Position numbers and translations under genes: made by a program
Notes under the pieces: generated by a model
What the model was told of the DNA's origin: nothing
Database searches by the model: none
Seen by the model: only the letters and a program-made list of their open reading frames with translations
DNA from: an uncultured Fidelibacterota bacterium
Lineage (GTDB): Bacteria > Fidelibacterota > Fidelibacteria > Fidelibacterales > Fidelibacteraceae
Direction: 5' to 3'
Assembly (NCBI GenBank): GCA_937862595.1
Contig: CALMFL010000105.1
Location: forward strand, 1-8,165
DNA: 8,165 nucleotides
Shown here: positions 1 through 5,431 of the stretch, piece after piece
Position numbering within the stretch: position 1 is the first letter of the stretch
How the letters are laid out: each line of letters opens with the position of its first letter

Positions 1-111
1 AATGTGTTCCAGAATGGGCTTTCCCGCAACCGGGACCATGACCTTGGGACGGTTTAGGGTATGGGGCTGAAGGCGTTTTCCTATCCCGGCGGCGGGGATA
101 ATTGCTTTCAT
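1..111 (-). CDS. Sugar-phosphate nucleotidyltransferase, N-terminal fragment (gene continues past the left edge)
   Basis: Only the first 37 codons lie in the window, but they carry the full signature of the NTP_transferase family: a nucleotide-binding loop AAGIGKRLQP at residues 7-16, then RPKVMVPVAGKP at 21-32, ending in LEHI. Enzymes of this family join a sugar 1-phosphate to an NTP (glucose-1-P thymidylyl- or uridylyltransferase, mannose-1-P guanylyltransferase), making activated sugars for cell-surface polysaccharides in the cytoplasm. The sugar and nucleotide cannot be told from this fragment. The start ATG overlaps the TGA of the upstream metal permease (shared ATGA at 108-111). An SD-like AAAGGA lies 5 nt before it, so translational coupling is likely. 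Family assignment is firm; exact enzyme is open. Confidence 0.85.
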   Translation of the reverse strand, partial: MKAIIPAAGIGKRLQPHTLNRPKVMVPVAGKPILEHI

Positions 112-1373
112 TCGATTCCTTTGACGGTGTAGCCTAACTGCCTGATCGTTTCGTAGATCAGCTTTGTGTCGACCTTCCCGGATACCCGGGCTGATTTCGT
201 TTCCAAATTTACGTCAACTTCGGTCACTCCGTCAAGGGAAGAAAGTCCTTTTTTCACATTCATCACGCAATGCTGGCAGGTCATGCCCTCAATGCGGACG
301 AGATAGTCGTGTTTTTCGTGGGTTTCGGGGATCCCGCATGATTCGCAGGCGTCGTTCCCCCTGAATTTTTTGATCATTTTGTTCACCAGGGTGTAGAGGA
401 TTAAGCCGGTCAGGATCACCGCAGATCCGATCATCAGCCATTCGGGCAGCATGTGGTGGTCGTGACCGCGGGAGATCATGCCCCCGAACCAGGCGGCGGG
501 CATGAATTCGTTCAGAATGATCCCGCCGGCAAACGATCCGATGATGATCGTTGAAAGATACACGATGAGCGATTTTTTACCCAGCGTGTTGCCGATCACG
601 GAAATGGTGGCGGCATTCGTGGCGGGACCCGCCATCAGGAAAACCAGGGCGGCTCCGGGGGAAAGCCCTTTCATGATCAGCGCCGCCGCGATCGGGACGG
701 AACTGGTGGCGCAGACATAGAGGGGAATGGACGCGACGAGCATCACCAGCATGGAAAGGTAGGGATTGGACAGGTAGTTCAGGAAAAAATCATCGGGAAG
801 CAAGACCGAGATCAACGCCGCGATCAGAACGCCGATCGCGAGCCATTTGGCGATGTCCTCCATGAAGTCGATAAAGGCATATTTCAGGATAGCGGGGATC
901 TTTCTCCAGCCCCTGGGCATGTCGCCGTTGTTTTCCCCGTTGGCGTATTCGTGCGGTTTTTCGCCCTCGACCTTGTTGGTGATCACCCCGCCGGCAATGC
1001 CGGTAAGAAATGCCGCAATGGGGCGAATGATGGCAAAGGGAAGTCCCAGCAGCGAATAGGTGATCATGATCGAATCCACGCCGGTTTGGGGCGTCGAGAT
1101 CAGAAAGGATTGGGTCGCCCCCTTGGAGGCGCCGTTCCGGTACAGCCCGATGCCCGTGGGGATCACGCCGCAGGAACACAGGGGCATGGGAACGCCCAGA
1201 AGCGAGGCGTAGGTCACGGAGCGCAGGTCCGACCCGCCCAGATAATGCTTTAAGCGGCCCGGCTTGAAACTGTACTTTAAAATGCCGGCGATCAGAAAGC
1301 CCAGAAGCAGATAGGGCGCCATCTCCAGAACGAGGTGGTATATTTCAAGGATATAGGATTGAATGAATTGCAT
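108..1373 (-). CDS. SO_0444-type Cu/Zn efflux permease with C-terminal heavy-metal-associated (HMA) domain
   Basis: This 421-residue inner-membrane protein belongs to the DUF318/ArsP-like permease family (PF03773), and its architecture fits the SO_0444 group annotated as Cu/Zn efflux transporters. Visible marks are PLCSCGVIP around residues 64-72 (cysteines 66 and 68), a second membrane cysteine motif CATSSVP at 221-227, and GPATN at 249-253. Multiple hydrophobic helices fill about 8-30, 55-130, 175-290 and 310-332. A cytosolic-looking tail follows with HDHH at 304-307, an isolated CESC at 343-346 and an HMA domain with GMTCQHC at 363-369, which should bind Cu(I) or another soft metal. The open frame extends 30 codons further upstream to 1463, but the ATG at 1373 is preferred: it starts at the family's amphipathic helix and has a GGGAG ribosome site 5 nt before it. 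The gene is followed by the overlapping nucleotidyltransferase. Metal specificity is inferred, not shown. Confidence 0.88.
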   Translation of the reverse strand: MQFIQSYILEIYHLVLEMAPYLLLGFLIAGILKYSFKPGRLKHYLGGSDLRSVTYASLLGVPMPLCSCGVIPTGIGLYRNGASKGATQSFLISTPQTGVDSIMITYSLLGLPFAIIRPIAAFLTGIAGGVITNKVEGEKPHEYANGENNGDMPRGWRKIPAILKYAFIDFMEDIAKWLAIGVLIAALISVLLPDDFFLNYLSNPYLSMLVMLVASIPLYVCATSSVPIAAALIMKGLSPGAALVFLMAGPATNAATISVIGNTLGKKSLIVYLSTIIIGSFAGGIILNEFMPAAWFGGMISRGHDHHMLPEWLMIGSAVILTGLILYTLVNKMIKKFRGNDACESCGIPETHEKHDYLVRIEGMTCQHCVMNVKKGLSSLDGVTEVDVNLETKSARVSGKVDTKLIYETIRQLGYTVKGIE

Positions 1374-1410
1374 AAGTCTCCCTGTGTAAAGAACCGTCTT
1401 ATACGCCCTC

Positions 1411-1428
1411 CCCGGAATATGTTCCGGG
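1411..1428 (-). promoter_or_regulatory. Inverted repeat in the leader of the metal permease (possible operator or mRNA hairpin)
   Basis: CCCGGAA and TTCCGGG form a perfect 7-bp inverted repeat around a 4-nt loop. It lies 38 nt before the permease ATG and just downstream of the candidate -10 box. No T-run follows it on the minus strand, so it does not look like a terminator. It could be the binding site of a metal-responsive repressor or a leader hairpin. A second, looser pair, CCGGG at 1433-1437 and CCCGG at 1450-1454, flanks the candidate -10. Function is inference. Confidence 0.35.
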
Positions 1429-1440
1429 AACGCCGGGTTT

Positions 1441-1469
1441 AAAATACCGCCCGGACCTGACATTTACAA
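1441..1469 (-). promoter_or_regulatory. Candidate sigma70-like promoter of the metal permease
   Basis: On the minus strand, TTGTAA (1464-1469) and TATTTT (1441-1446) are separated by exactly 17 bp, each matching four of six consensus positions. Transcription would begin near 1434, giving a leader of about 60 nt that includes the inverted repeat at 1411-1428. The 145-bp gap after the MATE gene makes an independent promoter plausible. The match is only moderate, and this lineage may use a different promoter consensus. Confidence 0.3.
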
Positions 1470-1517
1470 CCCTATTCACCGGGTTTGATCTTCTGCCGGC
1501 CGGTGCCGGGGCGGTGA

Positions 1518-2918
1518 TCACACTTCGGGGTTTTGTTCCACGATCCGGATTTTCTTCCACTTTCCGCTCCGGAAACGCAGGTAGAAGACGACGCTGAAGA
1601 GCATAAAAAGGAAGACAACGATGATCCACGCGATCTCCGCGGAAAGATGGAAGACCTTGAAAACAAGGATCGAGACCAGAAGCATCGAATAATGAAGGAT
1701 GACGGACGCGACCATGGACCAGCGCGTGTCGCCCGCACCGCGCAGTGCGCCGACAAAGGCCGCGATCGCGGCTTCAACCAGCACGTAGATCGAAGCGACC
1801 CGCAGCATAAAGACGGCCGTCGGGAAGGCCTGGTCGAAGATGTCGCTGCCGGTCGCCGGCCGGAATATCAGGACCAGCTGTTCGGTAAAGAATACGAACA
1901 GTATCAGAATAAAGACCGAATAGAACGCGCCGGTTTTTAATCCCGACAGGGCGGATTTTGTCGCCAGGGCGGTATCCCCCGCGCCCATGTAGCGGCCGAC
2001 CAGACTGGTCACGGCGACCTCGATGCCGATCAGGGGGACATAGGATACCATATCCCAGTTGAACATGATCGTCGTGGCGGTGGCGGTCACGCTCCCGGCC
2101 GAATGGAATATCAGGATCATCAGATTAAAGGCAAAGAAATTGAACATGAATTCCAGACCGGCCGGATAGCCGTAACTCAGGAGCTTCTTCATGATCTGCG
2201 GATAATAGCGGAAAGACTGCATGACATTGAATTCGAGACGGTTCGCCCGGCCCAGATACGCGGCGATCAGTACGAGAAGTCCCGAAACGCCCCCGATGAT
2301 CGTCCCGATCGCAGCCCCGCGTATCCCCATGGGCGCCACGCCGAATTTCCCGAAGATCAGGACATAGTTCACGCCCACGTTCACGATCATGGACAGGATG
2401 GCCGCGATCATGACGATGCGGGTTTTCCCGATACCGGAAAAATAGGAACTGAGCGCCGTGCGCAGCAGGCCGATGATCGTTCCGAAGATCATGATATTGA
2501 AGTAGATCATCTGCGGCGCAAGCTGTTCGTCCGGGATGTGCATGATCACAAAGAAACGGGAAGCAAGGGGTTTCAGGAGCAGGATGAGCGGATAGGCGAC
2601 GAGAATGACAAGGAACACCTGGGCGGTCACCACGGGGCTCGTGTGCTTCCGGTTCGCGCCGAGATACTGCGCCACCAGCGCCGTGGAGTATCCGATCAGA
2701 CCCATAAAAAAGGTCATCATCATCAGAGAGGTCATGCCGCCGCTCATGGCGGCGTTCATCATTTCGGGACCCAGTCGGGAAAGGAACATTCGGTCGGTGA
2801 AGGTCATGATCGTATCGCAGGCATGGGAGATCATCATCGGCAGGGCGATGACCAGCATTTCCCGTATCCCGCCGGGAAGATGGTCCCTTGATGTTAAGCG
2901 CTTCTCTTTCACGTGCAT
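1518..2918 (-). CDS. MATE-family multidrug/cation efflux transporter
   Basis: This 466-residue polytopic inner-membrane protein has the length and two-fold repeat of MATE exporters, which expel cationic drugs or metabolites in exchange for Na+ or H+. Visible in the N-terminal half are an acidic helix-1 region with DTIMTFTDRMFLSRLG (35-50), LVAQYLGANR (81-90), SSYFSGIGKTR (147-157) and RGAAIGTIIGG (200-210). The C-terminal half repeats the pattern with VTSLVGRYMGAGD (303-315) and ALRGAGDTRWSM (391-402). A basic tail ends the protein. The ATG at 2918 has no spaced SD (GGG abuts it directly). A GTG two codons later (2912) would lie 5 nt after GGGA and is an alternative start that changes nothing important. 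It stands 98 bp from the upstream gene, so it may have its own promoter. Substrate cannot be told. Confidence 0.9.
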   Translation of the reverse strand: MHVKEKRLTSRDHLPGGIREMLVIALPMMISHACDTIMTFTDRMFLSRLGPEMMNAAMSGGMTSLMMMTFFMGLIGYSTALVAQYLGANRKHTSPVVTAQVFLVILVAYPLILLLKPLASRFFVIMHIPDEQLAPQMIYFNIMIFGTIIGLLRTALSSYFSGIGKTRIVMIAAILSMIVNVGVNYVLIFGKFGVAPMGIRGAAIGTIIGGVSGLLVLIAAYLGRANRLEFNVMQSFRYYPQIMKKLLSYGYPAGLEFMFNFFAFNLMILIFHSAGSVTATATTIMFNWDMVSYVPLIGIEVAVTSLVGRYMGAGDTALATKSALSGLKTGAFYSVFILILFVFFTEQLVLIFRPATGSDIFDQAFPTAVFMLRVASIYVLVEAAIAAFVGALRGAGDTRWSMVASVILHYSMLLVSILVFKVFHLSAEIAWIIVVFLFMLFSVVFYLRFRSGKWKKIRIVEQNPEV

Positions 2919-3016
2919 CCCAAAAAATGATTCCGAATAATACGCGCATTCCCCTTATAAAGGAAGAAAAATGAAATCCGGATCGTGATAATTTTTCAGC
3001 GGTTCCGGGGAGGCCC

Positions 3017-3646
3017 CTATATCCATTTCAGGATGACTGCAAACACGATCAGCAGGATCGCGTTCAGCAGAAAGAGGCCGCCGATGAACAGCCGTTGTTT
3101 CTTTGTATCCCAGTAATAGGCGAAATTCGCGGCAAGGAAAAAGGGAATGTATACGGTGATGAATACCGGCAGCGATCCCCACCAGGGATACACCCAGATA
3201 AATGCCAGGGTCCTTGCGAGGAATATTTCGATCACGGCGAACAGGGCCGCATTGACGATCGCAAAGAACCAGCGGCTCCCGATCCCCAGGATGCGTGTTT
3301 TCGGGTCTTCGGGCAATATTTTTGTGAGAATAAGCCCCGCCACAGAGAACATCAGGCTCAGTTCGATACCTACGCCCACCAGGAGCAGGAACGAGGTTCC
3401 TGTCGGAACGGTCCACAGCGCATGCCCGGAAAATTTGCAGATCAGCGCGTTGACGATCTCAAAGAACCAGTGGGTCATGTACAGCGCCAGTCCGGCGGCG
3501 ATGCCTCTCCAGTTCTTTTTGCTGATCTCGTTCATATACACATAGATCACCAGGGCAAGCAGCGGGATCACGGTCCAGTTGAAATGTTCCCCGTTGCGCA
3601 GGATGTTCAGCGCCTGCTGGGTGGCTTCCGGATGAAATAGTTCCAT
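3017..3646 (-). CDS. Six-helix integral membrane protein of unknown function
   Basis: I do not recognise this 209-residue protein. It has about six hydrophobic segments (near 24-38, 48-69, 84-108, 125-145, 158-178 and 186-207), short loops, no signal peptide and no cofactor motif that I can name. Charged or polar residues sit inside helices (H59, E63, E95, E140), which could serve transport or ligand binding. A sequence repeat is visible: HWFFEIVNAL at 59-68 and RWFFAIVNAA at 125-134, suggesting an internal duplication. The start ATG has a clear ribosome site (GGAG about 8 nt upstream) and lies 30 bp after the TM1266-like gene, so the two are probably co-transcribed. Its conserved, well-translated look argues for a real gene; the job is unknown. 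Confidence 0.8.
   Translation of the reverse strand: MELFHPEATQQALNILRNGEHFNWTVIPLLALVIYVYMNEISKKNWRGIAAGLALYMTHWFFEIVNALICKFSGHALWTVPTGTSFLLLVGVGIELSLMFSVAGLILTKILPEDPKTRILGIGSRWFFAIVNAALFAVIEIFLARTLAFIWVYPWWGSLPVFITVYIPFFLAANFAYYWDTKKQRLFIGGLFLLNAILLIVFAVILKWI
3252..3473 (-). repeat. In-frame imperfect direct repeat inside the membrane-protein gene
   Basis: The 24 bases at 3252-3275 and 3450-3473 match at 22 positions and lie exactly 198 bp (66 codons) apart in the same frame. They encode the matching WFFxIVNA segments of two transmembrane helices. The span given covers both copies and the sequence between. This could mark an ancient internal duplication or convergent helix composition. 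Confidence 0.6.
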
Positions 3647-3676
3647 GATACTGTCTCCGAAATGTTATGGGTCACG

Positions 3677-3940
3677 TTATTCGTCTTCGTGTTCGAGGAC
3701 GACAAGCTTTGATTCGATGCCGGGGATCACGCTGACCTTGCGTGCAAGTTCCGCATTGTCCGTGTCGGACCCGTAGAGTTCAAGAAAAAGGAATCCGCTC
3801 TCGGAGCAGTTTTCCATGACCCCGCTGTGAAGTCCGAGACGGGTCTTGATCAGACAGCCCCAGGCGGTGAGAATTTGCTGAAGTTTTACCGCGGATTCTT
3901 TCCGCTTTCCGATCAAAACGAGCAGTACGGTCTTTTTCAT
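3677..3940 (-). CDS. Small TM1266-like (iron-only hydrogenase system regulator) / NikR-C-like domain protein
   Basis: This 87-residue soluble protein matches the general shape of the TM1266 family, named for its association with [FeFe]-hydrogenase maturation genes. The family has a ferredoxin-like/ACT-type fold related to the C-terminal domain of NikR. Seen here are a beta strand at 4-10, a helix with KLQQILTAWG (19-28), the family-like TRLGLHSG (33-40), a strand SGFLFLELYG (48-57), a helix with ELARKVSVIPGIESK (64-78) and a final strand KLVVLEH. There is no DNA-binding domain, so it probably senses a ligand or modulates a partner. The single histidine and cysteine around 38-45 might bind a metal. 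It has a good ribosome site (AGGAGA, 5 nt before ATG) and sits 27 bp after the nucleosidase gene. No hydrogenase gene lies in the window. The assignment rests on recalled family pattern, so it is moderately sure. Confidence 0.65.
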   Translation of the reverse strand: MKKTVLLVLIGKRKESAVKLQQILTAWGCLIKTRLGLHSGVMENCSESGFLFLELYGSDTDNAELARKVSVIPGIESKLVVLEHEDE

Positions 3941-3967
3941 GACATTCTCCTATCTTGATTGAATTTA

Positions 3968-4546
3968 TTAAAGCAGGTCCAGAACGGCCCGGCTCAGCAG
4001 GTCCGCCGTCCGGTCCAGGTGTTCCATAAAAACCTCCCGCGTCCTGCTGTCGGCATGGTCCGACGTTACCTTCAGCGCCGACATGCCGAGCCGGCATTCC
4101 CCGGCGATCTCCGCAAGGGTCATGCACTCCATGTCCACCAGCTGGGCGCCCGTACGCAGCCGCAGCGCTTCCCGCTCCCCTTCATCGTTCAGCGGACGGC
4201 CGACGCTCACGCAGACGGCGGAGGGAAAGGCGCCCCACGGGACCAGTTCGAGCGGCGCGGATCCCCGGTCTCCGGCGCACTGCCGTATCCCGAACACTTC
4301 CCGCAGGCCGATGCCGGGCGCCAGGATCCCCGCGGTGCCGATATTGAGAATATGGTCCGGCCGGTGATCCTTCAGATAGGACCGCAGGGTCTGTTCCGCC
4401 GGACGGGGTCCCACCCCGCAAACCAGCAGATCGTGGTCCCCCGCGCTGAACAAGGCGGTTCTTTTTCCGTATTGCACGGCCTTCCGGGCCTTTAGCGCCC
4501 GAAGGATCGGGGCGATCTCCACCTCTAATGCACTGACGATGACCAT
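3968..4546 (-). CDS. MTA/SAH nucleosidase-like purine nucleoside hydrolase (PNP/UDP phosphorylase family), compact form
   Basis: This 192-residue cytoplasmic protein carries the landmarks of the PNP_UDP_1 family. The N-terminal VSALEVEIAPI (4-14) places Glu10 at the position of the catalytic acid of MTA/SAH nucleosidase. NIGTAG (68-73), VDMECMTLA (137-145) with a ribose-binding Glu140, and TSDHAD (151-156) with Asp153, the residue that activates the purine N7, are all present. Such enzymes cleave adenine from methylthioadenosine, S-adenosylhomocysteine, deoxyadenosine or futalosine. At 192 residues it is shorter than the usual 220-240; the shortfall lies between NIGTAG and VDME, where part of the purine pocket normally sits. 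Substrate is therefore uncertain; futalosine hydrolase or an HpnG-like phosphorylase are alternatives. The ATG at 4546 has no SD sequence but begins the core strand directly, as the family does. It is the first gene of the minus-strand operon. Confidence 0.8.
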   Translation of the reverse strand: MVIVSALEVEIAPILRALKARKAVQYGKRTALFSAGDHDLLVCGVGPRPAEQTLRSYLKDHRPDHILNIGTAGILAPGIGLREVFGIRQCAGDRGSAPLELVPWGAFPSAVCVSVGRPLNDEGEREALRLRTGAQLVDMECMTLAEIAGECRLGMSALKVTSDHADSRTREVFMEHLDRTADLLSRAVLDLL

Positions 4547-4550
4547 GGTA

Positions 4551-4558
4551 AAAATCTA
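4551..4558 (-). promoter_or_regulatory. Candidate -7 promoter element immediately before the nucleosidase gene
   Basis: TAGATTTT on the minus strand ends 4 nt before the nucleosidase ATG and resembles the Bacteroidota -7 element TAnnTTTG. A matching TTTG -33 box is not evident at the expected distance, so support is weak. If real, transcription would begin at or next to the start codon and the mRNA would be nearly leaderless, which fits the missing SD sequence. Confidence 0.25.
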
Positions 4559-4602
4559 ATGAAAATTGATCTTGAATGGAAGCATTAAGTCTGCATTTCC
4601 TG

Positions 4603-4633
4603 TTTGGTATTGTTCTTTTTTCCGCTAAATTTT
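4603..4633 (+). promoter_or_regulatory. Candidate Bacteroidota-type promoter of the propeller/outer-membrane pair
   Basis: TTTG (4603-4606) and TAAATTTT (4626-4633) are separated by exactly 19 bp, matching the Bacteroidota primary-sigma consensus TTTG-N19-TAnnTTTG except for the last base. The second box ends 3 nt before the ATG at 4637, implying a nearly leaderless transcript; no SD sequence is present there. Classical TTGACA/TATAAT boxes with good spacing are not found in this gap. The match is by eye only. Confidence 0.4.
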
Positions 4634-4636
4634 CTT

Positions 4637-5431
4637 ATGAAGTTCACACCACGCATGCTTCTCCCGATATGGGTCCTTTTTCTTTCCCTCGGGAACGCCG
4701 CCGATACGCTCCGCATCGCTCCCTGCGATGAGGCGGTCATGAACCTTTTCGGGGACCTGATCACCCTTTCACGCAGCGACGGTGCCTTGCGCCGCTATAC
4801 GGAGGGCACGCTTAAAAATCTCTACACCGGGAAAGGGTTCGGCGACAAGATCATCCTGCAGGACCCCCTGAGACCCGTGCTGGACGAACCCGACAATATC
4901 TATGTTCTGGACATCGCCGGCGAACGCATTGTCGCCTGGGACCGTTTTCTGAACGTCCGCTCGGTCACCCCTTTGAAAAACGGGATCGTCTCTCCCGCGG
5001 AATTCACGGTGACCTCCGAACACGACTGGCTTATTTATGACGACTTCAAATCCGAGATCGTGCAGATACGCCCGCGCGAGAACACGTCCTTTCCCTGGGG
5101 CGACCGCCCGGTATCCGGCGAGATCCGCCTTCAGGCCATTGAACAGGGAGTGTTCCTCTACCTGAAAGATCTCCGCCGCCTGCGCATCTCGGATGTCGGC
5201 GGAACCACCCTAAAGGAATACGCCCTGCCCGATTCCCTGTCCGTTCTCACGGTTATACCCCTGAACCGGACCGAGTTCGGACTTGTCTGTCCGGACGGAA
5301 CCTATCTCTGGAAACCTGAGCGGGCCGACTGTCGTTATCTTAGCGGCCTTCAGGATGTCATCTTCCTGCGGGCGGAAAACAACAGCCATATCCTGATCAA
5401 CCGCAGGGGAGTCATCGTTCACATTCCATGA
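4637..5431 (+). CDS. Secreted probable beta-propeller (NHL-like) protein, function unknown
   Basis: The 264-residue product starts with a typical signal peptide: MKFTPR, a hydrophobic core at about 7-19, and likely cleavage in GNAAD near residue 21-22. The mature part shows propeller-like blades, clearest at 72-92 (ILQDPLRPVLDEP, then NIYVLD) followed by ERIVAWDRFLNV. This pattern is common in NHL/six-bladed propellers, where each blade ends in a 'YVLD...RI..yDr' turn. Weaker blades follow (WLIYDDFKSEIVQI, FLYLKDLRRLRI, GTYLWKPE, ILINRRGVIVHI). It is short for a full six-bladed propeller, so it may have five blades or be partly degenerate. The ATG at 4637 is chosen over a TTG at 4604 because it begins the signal peptide and clears the promoter-like boxes. 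Its stop overlaps the start of the large outer-membrane gene (ATGA), so the two are probably made together and may interact in the periplasm. No enzyme motif is seen. Confidence 0.75.
   Translation: MKFTPRMLLPIWVLFLSLGNAADTLRIAPCDEAVMNLFGDLITLSRSDGALRRYTEGTLKNLYTGKGFGDKIILQDPLRPVLDEPDNIYVLDIAGERIVAWDRFLNVRSVTPLKNGIVSPAEFTVTSEHDWLIYDDFKSEIVQIRPRENTSFPWGDRPVSGEIRLQAIEQGVFLYLKDLRRLRISDVGGTTLKEYALPDSLSVLTVIPLNRTEFGLVCPDGTYLWKPERADCRYLSGLQDVIFLRAENNSHILINRRGVIVHIP

Noticed and set aside
1374..1463. Upstream extension of the permease frame by 30 codons
   Set aside because: The extension is unlike the family N terminus and crosses the inverted repeat. The ATG at 1373 has a well-spaced ribosome site.
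1493..1517. CCGGC/GCCGG hairpin after the MATE stop as a terminator
   Set aside because: The stem is short and not followed by a T-tract in the direction of transcription; it is likely chance in GC-rich sequence.
2103..2891. Plus-strand open frame of 262 codons opposite the MATE gene
   Set aside because: The product is a His/Asp/Gln/Arg-rich, low-complexity shadow of the hydrophobic MATE codons, with no fold-like pattern.
2919..3016. Promoter for the MATE gene (TATTAT near 2940)
   Set aside because: No acceptable -35 or TTTG box lies at the right distance, so I cannot support a specific site, although a promoter in this gap remains possible.
3000..3019. GC hairpin (GGGG-CCT-CCCC) at the end of the six-helix gene as a rho-independent terminator
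   Set aside because: The stem is only 4 bp and the following minus-strand sequence has no U-run.
4604..4636. TTG start 11 codons upstream of the propeller gene
   Set aside because: It would place extra hydrophobic residues before a normal signal peptide, has no ribosome site, and overlaps the promoter-like boxes.
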